Notes under the pieces: model-generated | What the model was told of the DNA's origin: nothing | The model's database searches: none | The model's input: only the letters and a program-made list of their open reading frames with translations | Program-made: the position numbers and the translations under genes | Source: Chaetomium olivaceum | Taxonomy: Eukaryota > Ascomycota > Sordariomycetes > Sordariales > Chaetomiaceae | Assembly: GCA_039881045.1 (NCBI GenBank) | Contig: JAYWVB010000047.1 | Location: forward strand, 207,494 to 271,493 | Length of the DNA stretch: 64,000 nt | Reading direction: 5' to 3' | Shown: positions 1 to 10,303 of the stretch, one piece after another | Layout of the letters: every line of letters begins with the position of its first letter | How positions within the stretch are numbered: the first letter of the stretch is position 1

Positions 1-454
1 GGGTGGGCGGTTTGGTCGCTGGAGTGGAGGGTCTTGACGGCGTGGATGCTGATTTGTTGGTAGGGGATGGTGACGCCGGATTCGGCCGAGGGGCAGAATA
101 TGGAGAGGTGTCTGGGTTGGGGGGATGCGCGGTTAGTCAAGGGGGGGATGAGGCAGGGGAGTGGGGTGGTGCATACTGTGAGTTCACAAACAGATCGACT
201 TTTTGCTCGACGCTCTCTTCGGTTTGGCCATTCAGTGCGCTACTCTCGGGTGCTGTTGGCTCGGAGGCGAGGTCGGCTGGGAAGAAGGGCAGCTTGCCTA
301 GCTGCGACTTGGGGATCCAGGCCTTTGCGGCGGTCGCATGGTAATGGAGCACGGGTTTGCCATCGTAGAAGCTGTTGGGGGTTTGCTCCTGGTGCTCGGA
401 TAGCGGAGTGTAGTCGTTCAGCGAGAACGGAGACCTGACCGTTTGGAGGCTCAT
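1..454 (-). CDS. ICln/Lot5-domain protein (regulator of volume decrease), 3' end cut off by window edge
   Basis: The gene reads leftward from an ATG at 454 and runs off the window. Exon 1 is 454..177, an intron spans 176..112 (donor GTATGC, acceptor CCCAG), and exon 2 continues from 111 to the edge. Splicing joins a strand ending LFVNSQ to HLSIFCPSAESGVTIPYQ, the conserved pair of beta-strands of the Voldacs/ICln PH-like fold; without the intron the frame runs into low-complexity sequence. The N-terminus has the fungal hallmark of a short 'FYDGKPVLHYH'-type segment. Family members (ICln, yeast Lot5) are cytosolic adaptor proteins; ICln chaperones Sm proteins in snRNP assembly. Family assignment is by recognition of the motif, the exact role in this fungus is inferred. 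Confidence 0.75.
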
Positions 455-720
455 TTTGGCGATTTGGGGACAATGGATGTATTTGATTGACGAAACAATG
501 TTGACTTGGCGGGTTGTCGAGGGGTGTTGGTTGAGCTTCGAGAACTTCGGTGGGGTCGAGCTCTTATCGTCTTATCGGGAGGAGGGCGGGTGCCTGCCGG
601 CGCGTAACCTTGATTCGAGAGCTCCCCGCAACTCTTCATCATCCATCCACAGTCAAGAGTCAACCCATTAACCGTAACCAACACGTTCACATCCTGGGAT
701 CACAGTGCACCACATTCGCA

Positions 721-1004
721 ATGCACGACAATCGTAAGCCCCTTACCCCGGCCCCTGCCACAGCCAATCCATCAACTAACCGACGCAGGCACGCACCCCC
801 TCCTCCAACAACTTCCCCTAACCGTCTCCCCCTTCGTCAACCTCCCCACCGCCACCACCCTCCCCTACCGGTACAAGCCCATGCCCTCGACCCTTCCCCC
901 TTCCACAACCGGCATCACCGCAACATCCACCACAACAACCAACCCCGACGACACCACCGACCCATCATCATCCTCAACCCCTAACAACCCCAGCGCAACC
1001 CACC

Positions 1005-1036
<32 letters not shown>

Positions 1037-1566
1037 AAGCCGCGCTACGTCGTCTCCCCCTCGGGCCACGCCGCGCACCCGGACGAGATCCTGGCCTCGT
1101 GCCGCGCCCTGCAGGCCCACGTCGCCCAGCTGTGCGCCACGGCCGAGGCCGACGTCGCGCGCCTCGAGGAGCGCATCCGCGCGCGCGAGCTCGCCGAGAA
1201 GAGGCGGGTGGCCCCCGGCTGGCTGGATAGCGAGGCGCGGCTGCTGGAGCCGGAGCGCGCTGCTGGATCGGCGGATTCTGGGGGGTTTGGAGGGGGGGCA
1301 GGTGCAGGTGCGGGCGGGGTTGGTGGTGGTGGTGGTGGTGGGATGATGAGCGAGGCGGGGATGGGCAGGTGGGTGGTGGTGGTGGTGATGATGGTAGGCA
1401 GGGGGAGATGTTGTTGCAGCAGCCGGTGAGGGGGTATGGGGAGGGATATGGGAATAGCTATGGTGATGGACACGGGCATGGGCGGGGAGGAGCGAGTGAG
1501 ATGGCGGTGCCGGATGAGGGGGAGGAGTTGGACAGGGCGTTTGGGATGCTGGGGATGGGGAAGTGA
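721..1566 (+). CDS. Conserved fungal coiled-coil protein of unknown function
   Basis: I do not recognise the family. Exon 1 is only 13 nt (721..733, ATG CAC GAC AAT C), followed by an intron 734..788 (GTAAGC..ACGCAG); exon 2 starts at 789. The product then has a hydrophobic stretch (HPLLQQLPLTVSPFVNLP), a Ser/Thr/Pro/His/Gln-rich linker, and a highly charged helical segment (about 1066..1260) rich in Glu/Arg/Ala that ends RVAPGWLDSEARLLEPE. Downstream of a (GGT)n tract at about 1320-1390 the reading frame changes; the coding-like tail, ending DEGEELDRAFGMLGMGK at 1566, lies in another frame. A small intron with donor at 1319 and acceptor at 1368 (50 nt) would join the frames, but an indel in the GGT repeat is equally possible. 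Divergent from the ICln gene, 266 bp apart. Confidence 0.55.
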
Positions 1567-2325
1567 GGGGCGAAGCGGGTGTGCTATAGAAAGTGTTGGG
1601 TTTTGTTGGATACATTGAGGGCGAGTGATTATCATTAATGACAACTTCACGGCTCACCGTTTGCCACTTGGGAATTGTGTCTTCATGACTTGGTAACTCC
1701 ATTACCGAGTGATGCACTCGGCTACTTTCAACTCTCGCAGGGGACGATTCTTGGGTGTCACCGCACAGAGAAACACAATCTCGCAACTCATGAACTAGTC
1801 CACCTACTACTATCATACAGATTTTATCTCCTGAATTGTCTAAGAAGAGATGGTCCGGCTCAGGTACCCGGTGGCTTGTGGTCCGTGCTTTGCGCCTCGA
1901 CATTGACCTTTAGGGTGGGTGGTTTGGGGACAGTCTTGCCAGGTTCTCCACACCCGACCCCTGGGCGGAAGAAGCGGTACACACAAGCGACATATAGCTA
2001 TCCTGATACCATTACTTCTCGGCCAAACCAACCCCGAATTTAATAAGACAAGTGCAACAGATTTTTTCTACACATTGCTCATTCTATTCCCAGTAAAATA
2101 TCATTTATTTTATCCTGTCTAACGTTTGATATACAACTTATTAAAGTGTAGTCGTCCATATGTCAATGACACTCAGGGCGCTGGCAGGCGGACCCATGTT
2201 CCAGGTCTGATTATTTTGGCCAGAGGATCCATGCCAGCATCGCCAAATTCCTGAAATTCGAATCTCGACCTTCCAAACTATCCAAACCAATACTGAACCC
2301 CCAACTCCACATCTACATCACCACA
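1567..2325. other. Intergenic, no gene seen
   Basis: No open frame with conserved-looking protein. The last 100 bases before 2326 are pyrimidine/A-rich, as expected for the leader of the MFAP1 gene. AT content rises around 2035-2150. Confidence 0.6.
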
Positions 2326-3863
2326 ATGCCGCCCCAGAAACGTATGACGGCCAACCCGGTCAAGCCAGCGCGTTATCGCGCTGGCAAGGCCGCTGCAGCT
2401 GAATCATCATCCGAATCCGAAGCCAGCGGCTCCGAGCAAGAAAACGAATCCAAAAAGGCACCCCCCCGGAGGACAGCACCACCGCCCAAGTTTGCCAGCG
2501 CTGCTGGTGCAGGTCGCGTCATCAGCCGTGGCGACGGCGCCAAGATCAACCTCAAGGGCGTCGGGATAGCCGATGCAGAAGAGGAGGAAGCGCGACGGAA
2601 AGCCGCCAAGCTGGCCAGGCTGGAAGCGGAAAAGAAGGCAAAAGAGGAAGGGTTCGTGACCGAAGAGGAGGAGGAAGAAAGCGAGGAGGAAGGCAGCGAA
2701 GAAGAGAGCGAGGAAGAAGAGAGCAGCGAAGAGGAGGAAGCGCCCCGGCGACTGATGATGCGACCCAAGTTCATCCCCAAAAGCCAACGACAAGGCAACG
2801 GCAACAGCAACGGCGCCGTACCCACCCCCTCAACCACCGGAACCGCATCCCAACCCCGAACCAAGACGACGAAGCCGCCGCCGCCGCCGCCGCCGAAGAA
2901 GCGCGCCGCAAAGCCGCCGACGAGCTCGTCGAAGAACAAATCAAAAAAGACCTGGCCGCGCGCGCGTCCGGGCGCAAACACTGGGAAGACGACGCGAGCG
3001 GGTCCGAGGGTGGCGTCGACGACACGGACGACGTGGACCCGGAGGCCGAGTACGCGGCGTGGAAGCTGCGCGAGCTCAAGCGGCTGCGGCGCGAGCGCGA
3101 GGCGATCGAGGCGAAGGAGCGCGAGCTGGCCGAGATCGAGCGGCGCCGCAACCTGACCGAGGAGGAGCGGCAGGCCGAGGACGACGCGCACCTCGCGCAG
3201 CAGCGCGAGGAGAAGGAGGGCAGGGGCAAGATGGCGTTTATGCAGAAGTATTTCCATAAGGGCGCTTTCTATCAGGATGAGAGCAAGGCGGCGGGGCTGG
3301 ATAAGAGGGATATTGCGGGTGCGACGTTTGTGGATGATGTCAATCGGGAGCTGTTGCCTAAGGCGCTGCAGATGAGGGATATGACCAAGATTGGTAAGAA
3401 GGGTGCGACTAAGTATAGGGATCTCAAGAGCGAGGATACGGGGCAGTGGGGCCGGCTGGACGATGGCCGGGGGAGGCGGGACTTTGACCGTAATGTTGAT
3501 GAGAGGTTCCAACCGGATGACCACCGTCGGGACTGGGAGAGGGGCGGCGACGGTGCCAAGGGCGCGAATGCCATCCCGCTCGGGGAGCGGCCACAGAGAC
3601 CGCGTGAAAGCCGTGATCGGGACAGGGGCTACGACCGGGAGAGGGGCGGATACAAAGACGCGGGCCGGGAAGAGCACAGAGACGAACGTAGGGGCTCGTA
3701 CCGGCGGCGCGATGACGATCGGGAGAGAAGACGGTCAAGGTCCCCGTCCCGGTCCCGGTCGCCCCGGCAAGACCGCGGTGATCGACGGAAACGGTCGCCT
3801 TCCCGGGAACGCGATCGGGATCGTTATGAAAGCGACAAGCGGCGGAGGGTGGACACCCGATAG
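2326..3863 (+). CDS. Microfibrillar-associated protein 1 (MFAP1), spliceosome component
   Basis: MFAP1 is a nuclear pre-mRNA splicing factor that contacts Prp38 in the B complex. The N-terminus (ATG 2326) is Lys/Glu/Ser rich with long acidic tracts (2590-2745) and the conserved RPKFIPKSQR at about 2761. The MFAP1 core follows in another frame: an ADELVEEQIKKDL segment, a tryptophan-bearing KHWEDD, Arg/Glu-rich helices, then KMAFMQKYFHKGAFYQD and KYRDLKSEDTGQW, which are family signatures. The C-terminus is an RS/RD-rich tail ending at TGA 3861-3863. Frame 1 must change to frame 3 between about 2800 and 2890, where there are a CCG repeat and C runs. All GT..AG pairs I tested from the donor at 2818 keep the wrong frame, so I call this an indel rather than an intron. 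It ends 101 nt from the convergent POL12 stop. Confidence 0.85.
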
Positions 3864-3964
3864 GTGTTCCGCGAATTCCAAACCGCACCAGTATGTAACT
3901 TGTAATATATCATGCTTGATACCCACACAAACCTCATGACCATCCCAGCCCACGCTCGCAACCA

Positions 3965-6094
3965 TCAAATCTTGGTTATTTCCACCCTCGCCCTCTCAAA
4001 TATCATATGGGCAACCATTCCCCCACTTACGGTATTATCCTGGGACGGCGAGTAGAGCGTCATCTTCGCGTAAGTCCCGGCACCCTTCCGCTTGGACAAG
4101 CTACCAGGGTTGATGACGAGCACGCTGTCCACAACCTACACCCGATGTCAGTCAGCACACAACAACAACCAAAACAGCCAATGAACGAAACAGAAACATA
4201 CCTTTGCAAACGGCGGCATCGCACTCGGCACCACCAACACGTCCGGCCTGACATCCACCATCTCGCCCAACTTCAAATAACTCACATCCAGCATCGCCCC
4301 CGGCGGCACCCCCCCACTCGCCCCGTCCACCGCGCCCGTCTTGGGCAACTTCTTCCTATCCGCGGGCGGAAACAGCGGGAAAAAATGCCTTTGCTCCACC
4401 AAATACCGGCTCAGCCGCGAGAGCGTATCCCCGCCACCACCCACACGCTCACCCGCCCACAAGCTCCTCATGCCGCAGCTGGAACAGCACATCCTGACTG
4501 CTCACCCCGAGCACCATCTCATTCATGCTCAGCGTCATCGGGTTCCCAATCACCTTCACACTCTTATGCAAGCCCAGCTCCCTGCGGGGAAAGGCGTCCT
4601 GCGGCCACGAGACATGCTTGGCCAGCACATCCCTCACCGAGGGCACCAGCAGGACGGTCGCGGACGGGTTGCACATGGCGAGGCGGTTGAGGGCGGGCGT
4701 CACGAGGTATTTGAAGACGGTGGCCATGGTGGCGGTGTCGGCGTCGTAGGCGGCCTCGGGGGGGAGGTCGAAATCGCCCGTGGCGAGCAGCGGGTGCTCG
4801 GCGTCGAGGAAAGGGCCCGTGAGGACCACCGCGTCGGCGTAGATGTCGGCCGCTTCGCTGCACAGCGTGTGCAGCGGTTCGAAGTCCAGGTTGTCGTCGG
4901 CCGTGTAGGGGCCCGAGGCGTACAGGATGGTTAATGGTGCGGGCGTGGAGGAGGAGGAGGAGTCCATGTCCATTGCGTCCGGGCCGCCGCCGCCGCCCCC
5001 GCGGAGGCGGGCGAGGTACGCGGCTAGGGTGTCCGGGTCGGAGGCGGCGTTGGGGAGCAGCGGGAGGTCGAGGACTTGGTGCACGGTGAAGTCGCGGCCG
5101 GAGGTGTTGATGCCGCGGAGGGCGACGATCTGGCCGGGGAAGAATTGGTAGCCTTTGAGCTTGCTGAGATTGAGCGGCACGCGCAGGGCGTTGCCCATTC
5201 GTCGTGAGGACTCCAGGACGAGGGAGGCGGCGTTTAGTTTGCCCTCTGGGGAGTCTGATGCGATGCGCCCGACGGCGACGATCTCGGCGGTTCCCTGGCT
5301 CGCGGGACTCCCGAATGCCGAGTCTTCGAGTTTGTGGTGTTCTGCTACTAGGGCGATGAAGTCCTCTATCCGGTCGTCCAAGATTTCGGATGCCTCTGAC
5401 AGTTTCATCACTAGCCCTTTGTATCCGAGTTTCTTCTGGTCTGATGTGGCCGTGAGTTTGATGCGGGGTTCGGGGAAGGGGGAGATCGGGGGTTCGGCGG
5501 CGTCGAGGTGTTCGTTGAGGATCTCTAGTACTTCGCCGGCGTTTGGTCTGTCGTTGAAGGATGACGGACTGTGCACGCACGGGGTATTAGCCAAGTACTG
5601 GTGACCCCCTCGAAGAAGACAGCTACATACGGGATTGCGCCCAAGGCGTTTAGTTGGTCTTCCATTTTCAGGGGGGAGCTGGTTGGCTCGGCCTTCACCC
5701 GTGAAACTGCGGGTGTCCTCCTGACGGCCATCTTGGTCCTCCCAGCACCCGGTGTTGCAAGCCCATCCAGCATCCCAAACACATCACCGCCCCCCTTGGC
5801 CACTCGCGGGGTGGCACCCCCTCGCTTCTCCGTCTTGATGTGCACCTGCGTCCGGTTGCTCCGCACGAGCTCGTCCTGTAGGTTTTGCTTGAATGCGCGG
5901 AGGTTGTCGATGTGGGCCTTGAAATCGTCCATTCCCATCTTCATGCCATACGACTCCCACTTGAAGAACAAGTCCTGGACGGACAACTGGTGCATGTTCA
6001 TGATGGACTTGAGTTCCGCCACGACGTCGGCCTCGAGATCCTTGGTCCCCGAGCCGAACCGATCGTTCAGCTCTACAATGATTTCGTCGGACAT
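3965..6094 (-). CDS. POL12: DNA polymerase alpha-primase subunit B (POL12/POLA2)
   Basis: Regulatory B subunit of the replicative polymerase alpha-primase complex. Exon 1 6094..5631 (N-terminal helical domain, then a linker with TP/SP sites), intron 5630..5569, exon 2 5568 to about 4450, then a frame change, then to 4202; intron 4201..4136 (GTATGT, TGTAG); last exon 4135..3965, TGA. The middle carries the OB-fold start (GYQFFPGQIVALRG) and the inactive calcineurin-like phosphoesterase domain of the family (VVLTGPFLDAEHPLL, TVLLVPSVRDV, KVIGNP). The C-terminus ends with the typical INPGSLSKRKGAGTYAKM segment. At 4449-4460 a GGG run carries one base too many: the frame hits TGA directly after HEELVGG, while removing one G gives an unbroken join to DTLSRLSRYLVEQRHF, which matches the human protein region. 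About 640 residues in all, usual for fungi. Confidence 0.9.
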
Positions 6095-6716
6095 TGTAAT
6101 TGTAGCGTACTTTCGAATCTGCTGTGTTGGAAAGGCCGGTACCCAAATCGGTACTAAGATGTCCGATATCTTGGTGGAGGGGTTCGATATTTGGTTAAGT
6201 GGGACGCGGTTGTGACGTGACGCGCCGGAAGCACTTAACGCGAAAATACCCTGTGCCCAATTCGGTTAGGCTCGCCATGTGCTGGCCCTGCAGGGGCCTG
6301 TGGAGCCTCCAGGGGAATTGACAGGGACTTGTTGATACAGACCTTCTTGCCCAACTGAACACCCACCGATTTCCAGGTTACGCTTCCAAGTTGTTGTTTC
6401 CTGCTTCAAGCTTTCAAGCATTTTTTTACAAAGGGTTGGAGTATTGGACGGTTGCACACAAATTGTGACTATTTCACTCGGGTTTATCTTCCGATTTTAC
6501 CTCGAATTTCTAATTCCGAATTTATTCGTAGAAAGAAGCAAGCTCGAGCAAGCCGTATCGTTTGGCTTCTGGCGGTGTGTAAATTTCATAAAACACGAAT
6601 ACCGACCGACTCAACTTTGTTCCCATGTCGCTGATCATTCTCCAGCATTCTACACTTTTTAAACCCAACAACTAGTTACTTCGCTTATTCTCGCTACGGA
6701 ATAAATAACTACAATC
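6095..6716. promoter_or_regulatory. Divergent promoter between POL12 and the Sec14-like gene
   Basis: 622 bases separate the two start codons. No ORF of note. The right half is AT-rich (6420-6710) and TATTCTCGCTAC-type leader sequence precedes the ATG at 6717. A GACGCG-containing stretch near 6205-6228 (GGGACGCGG, GTGACGCGCC) resembles MluI cell-cycle box core sequence (ACGCGT-like), which would suit a replication gene, but I could not find a perfect ACGCGT. Confidence 0.35.
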
Positions 6717-7738
6717 ATGTCGACGACTGTTGCAACTCCAGGCGCCGACCCGGTGCATGAGAAAGCAGCGGGTCCTCTTAAGCTCCCGCTGCTTGCTCCC
6801 ACTCCCGAGAGCACTCCCAAAGAGCGGGTACCCCTCACAGCTGAGCAGCAGACAAAGTACGACTGGCTACTCCAGCAAGCCAAGAGCTGGACCGAGGTCC
6901 CGTCTACCAAGGACAAGGCTGGCCCGCTCACCGACAGCGAGAAGTTCTGGCTCACCAAGGAATGCCTCTTGCGCTATCTGCGAGCCACCAAGTGGAACGA
7001 GAAGGATGCCGAGAAGCGCCTGCTCGAGACTCTGACCTGGCGGAGGGAGTACGGCGTTGAGGAGCTCACAGCCGAGCACATCTCGCCCGAGAACGAGACC
7101 GGCAAGCAGATCATCCTCGGCTACGACAAGGAGGCCAGAGTCTGCCACTACCTGAACCCCGGTCGCCAGAATACGGAGCCGTCTCCGCGCCAGGTGCAGC
7201 ATCTAGTCTTCATGGTGGAGCGCGTCATCGATATCATGCCCCCCGGCCAGGAGACCCTCGCCCTGCTCATCAACTTCAAGCAGAGCAAGTCGCGGTCCAA
7301 CACGGCGCCCGGCATCGGCCAGGCCCGCGAGGTGCTGAACATTCTGCAACACCACTACCCCGAGCGCCTCGGAAAGGCCCTCATCATCAACATGCCTTGG
7401 ATCGTCACCGGCTTCTTCAAGCTCATCACGCCCTTCATCGACCCAACACGCGCGAGAAGCTCAAGTTCAACGAGGACATGAGCCAGTACGTGCCGACCGA
7501 GCAGATGTGGTCCGAGTTCAGCAGCGGCAAGCTCGAGTTTGACTACGACCACTCGGTCTACTGGCCGGCTCTGCAGAAGCTTTGCGCCGAGAGGCGGGAG
7601 GCTCGGCGGCAGCGCTGGGTTGCTGGTGGTCAGCAGCTCGGTGAGTCGGAGGACTATCTGTCGGGTGCCGCCCAGGTGGGTGTTGCAGGGCTGGAGTCCG
7701 GCGGGACGGCGAACAAGAAAGAAGACCAACTCAGTTGA
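6717..7738 (+). CDS. Sec14/CRAL-TRIO domain phosphatidylinositol transfer protein, PDR16 type
   Basis: A lipid-binding protein expected at the cytosolic face of membranes or lipid droplets. The start at 6717 precedes a CRAL-TRIO-N helical region (LLRYLRATKWNEKDAEKRL at about residue 80) and a CRAL-TRIO lipid pocket (HYLNPGRQNTEPSPRQVQ, LLINFKQSKSRS, VLNILQHHYPERLGKALIIN, FFKLITPFID). At 7441-7445 the frame breaks: the sequence reads GAC CCA ACA where GAC CCC AAC ACG is expected, i.e. one C is missing from a C run. The following frame continues cleanly through REKLKFNEDMSQYVP and the end of the domain to TGA 7736-7738. Length about 340 residues after correcting, normal for Pdr16/Sfh proteins. 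No intron seen. Confidence 0.85.
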
Positions 7739-8408
7739 GCCGGCACCAGCGGCCCAACTGACTGCGGTTACTACGTATTAAAAGGCTCCTAAATTCGCCG
7801 TGGAGTCGACCGCGGCCCAAAATGCCGTTGCCTGAAACTGAGCCATGGACCCATCATCTAATCGGACCTCGGGCACCGTTGCCCCTCTTGTTAGTTTTCA
7901 GCCGCACTGGCATGGCATGCAAGTCTACGGGAATGGCCGGATCCATATGATACCACCCCATAATCCATCTTTCTACAAAGTAATACCACCATCATTCTGT
8001 ACCCGTGACTGCCCTAACCCCCAAGTGGCCTTTCCTCCGCTCCGCTTAATTCGCAACTGCTAGCTGCAGGAGCTGAACCGCCGCACAACGGTGACTCGGT
8101 TAGCCGTTGGTTTTATGGTTTCAAGCCACATGCTTGGCTCGCTGAACACGGGACGACTGACGCGGCCATGATGACTTTAAGGGTGTGCAAGCACAAAGAG
8201 ACGTGGTAACATTGGCAAATCGTGACTCAATGTGGTAGACGATATGGTGGATAAACATCGTCGAAACGCCTCAAGGTTGGCTAGAATTGTCTCACAACTA
8301 CTGAGCACATCAATCCAGTTAGCCAAGATAGTTATTTGCCTGATTATCCCAATTGCCAATTCGGCCCTATCCGAATCACTCACAGACATCACAGCAATCA
8401 CTCCAACC
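7739..8408. other. Intergenic, no gene seen
   Basis: Short ORFs only. The 3' flank of the Sec14-like gene and 5' flank of the oxidoreductase. A T/C-rich block (8040-8060) and an AT-balanced leader upstream of 8409 are the only features I see. Confidence 0.6.
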
Positions 8409-9775
8409 ATGTCATCCTCATTACCAGCCCCACCTCACCAAACACCAACACTCCAAACCACACAACAACCAAAGCATGGACCTTCCACCGCCCGGCCCCT
8501 ACCGCAAACCCTCTCCCTCACCACCACCCACCCCCTCCCCCCCTTCCCTCCGACCCCTTCCACAACCAAAACAACCACACCCAAAGAAGAGGAATACCTC
8601 CTCCTCCTCCGCGTCTCCCACGCCGCCCTCAACCCAGCCGACCTCGTCACCCTCTCCGCCATGCCCTTCTTCATCCGCTCCCACCGGCACGCCAACCCGG
8701 CCGCCGTGCCCGCCCTCGACTTCACCGCCACCGTACTCGACGTCTGGAACCCACCATCCCCCCCCCTCCCACCACCACACCACCACCACTACCACCGAAG
8801 GGGACAACACCACCACCACCGAAGGGGGTCCTAACCCCCGCTTCGCCCCCGGCGACAGCGTAATCTGCTTCCCGCCCTTCGCGCACACTCTCGCCACGGG
8901 CGTTGGCGGTCTCCAAGGCGTCGTAACCCTCCCAGCACGGTATGCGGTGCGGCTTCCGTCGGGCGGACGCTGCGCGAGGGGGCGGGCCTGTTGCTGGCCG
9001 GGTGCACGGCCGATGTGCAGGTGAATGAGTGCGGGGTGGGTGCGGGCCAGCGGGTGTTGGTGGTTGGCGCGAGTGGCGGGGTGGGGAGTATGGTGCTGCA
9101 GATGGTGAGGGGGGAGGGTTGATGCGGTGGTGGGGGTGGGATGGGGGATGGGGATGATGGGAAGGGGGGGGGTGGGGCGGTTTGTTCGGGGCGGAATGAG
9201 GCGGTGGTGAAGGGGTTGGGGGCTGATGAGGTAAGTACATACACAACCTGTCTGTTGTGTGTATATTGTACATGCTTTTGAGGTGGTGGTTTTGGGGGTG
9301 TTGACTGACCAGTGTGTAGGTGGTTGACTACACGCAGTACAAGGACCTCCCCGGGGAGTTGGCGCGGCGGTTTGGGGACCAGCCGTTTGACCACATCATT
9401 GATACCTACGGCAACCAGGAGCTGTACAAGAGTGTGCAGCATGGCGCGGTACCAACAAGCCCGAGGGCATGTACAACGCCGCGTCGATACACTACTCTCG
9501 GAGTACACTTTCTGGGCCTTGCTGAAGAGCGGGCTGACTCTCCTTACCAACACCCTCTGGCCGCGCTCGACTTGGCTGGTGGCACCGGCCGGACCTGGAA
9601 GGCAGCGAGTATGATGGATCCGGGATTGGACATGATGGAGCGGGTGGTGAAGCAGTTTGGTGAGGGGAAGCTCCGCGTTCTTGTCGACAGCGAGTGGCCG
9701 TTTGAGAGGGTCCCATGAGCTCTCGATGTTGTGAGGAGCGGTCATGCCGCTGGCAAGGTTATCATCAAAGGTTAA
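8409..9775 (+). CDS. Zinc-type alcohol dehydrogenase / quinone oxidoreductase (MDR superfamily), reading frame broken many times
   Basis: Medium-chain NAD(P)H-dependent reductase. Recognisable pieces in order: KAWTFHR, TLSLTTTHPLPPFPP, LLLLRVSHAALNPADLVTLS (GroES-like domain), NPRFAPGDSVICFPPFAHT, TLREGAGLLLAGCTADVQV, the Rossmann motif GQRVLVVGASGGVGSMVLQM (8.99-9.10 kb), CSGRNEAVVKGLGADE, VVDYTQYKDLPGELARRFGD, then EYTFWALLKSGLTLLTNTLW and the C-terminal MMERVVKQFGEGKLRV..WPFERVP. One clear intron is 9231..9319 (GTAAGT, TGTAG). The pieces lie in different frames with changes at about 8480-8500, 8770-8820, 8961-8967, 9445, 9490 and 9570; TGA codons interrupt at 9118-9120 (possibly inside a second intron starting GTGAGG) and at 9716-9718, after which 18 more family-like residues lead to TAA 9773-9775. 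Either a pseudogene or, more likely, poorly polished sequence. Confidence 0.75.
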
Positions 9776-10303
9776 TAAGGAGTGATCCGGGTTGGGTTTC
9801 CCTTGGGCGCCTGTATCATATGTTATACCCTGCTCTGTTGCCTCGTTTACTCTCTCCAACTAAGTATCAACACATCTCAGTCCCGTTAAAGACGCTTAAC
9901 TATTGAAAAGACTTACACATCAACAATACAACCACCCACCGAGTCCAATCCTCACATCGATCCGGTCACCGGTCAACTTCCGAGTCAAAAAAAAAAAAAC
10001 ATGCTGTATTTGCTCTCGACTAGGGTATCCCCACCTCTGTTTTGACAAGGCCTCAGCCGACAATGAATGTGGTGCAGTTAGACAAGATACCTATCCCAAG
10101 AAATGCCGACAAATCCAATGCAAAAATGCACGATCAAAATGCCCAATGCGCCTAAACATCCATGCCGCCGTAAATGCCCGGATATATACAGTGGTATATA
10201 TACGTGTTCCTCCTCCCCAGTAAACACCACGACAGCCAGCCAACCCCATCCTCCCGGTTTATCCCATTCAATCATCATAAACGAACGCTTGCCCCGCTCA
10301 AAC
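9776..10303. other. Convergent 3' intergenic region
   Basis: Lies between the 3' ends of the oxidoreductase and the P4-ATPase. Contains a run of 12 A (9988-9999) and an AT-rich inverted repeat, TATATAC-AGTG-GTATATA, at about 10183-10200. No coding potential. Confidence 0.55.

Noticed and set aside
2373..3677. 434-codon minus-strand frame across MFAP1
   Set aside because: Antisense shadow of the Glu/Arg-rich coding strand; MFAP1 signatures decide the strand.
9130..9180. Triplet-rich G/GGT stretches and (CCA)n tracts as possible CRISPR or satellite arrays
   Set aside because: Simple low-complexity DNA inside a eukaryotic gene; no repeat-spacer structure.
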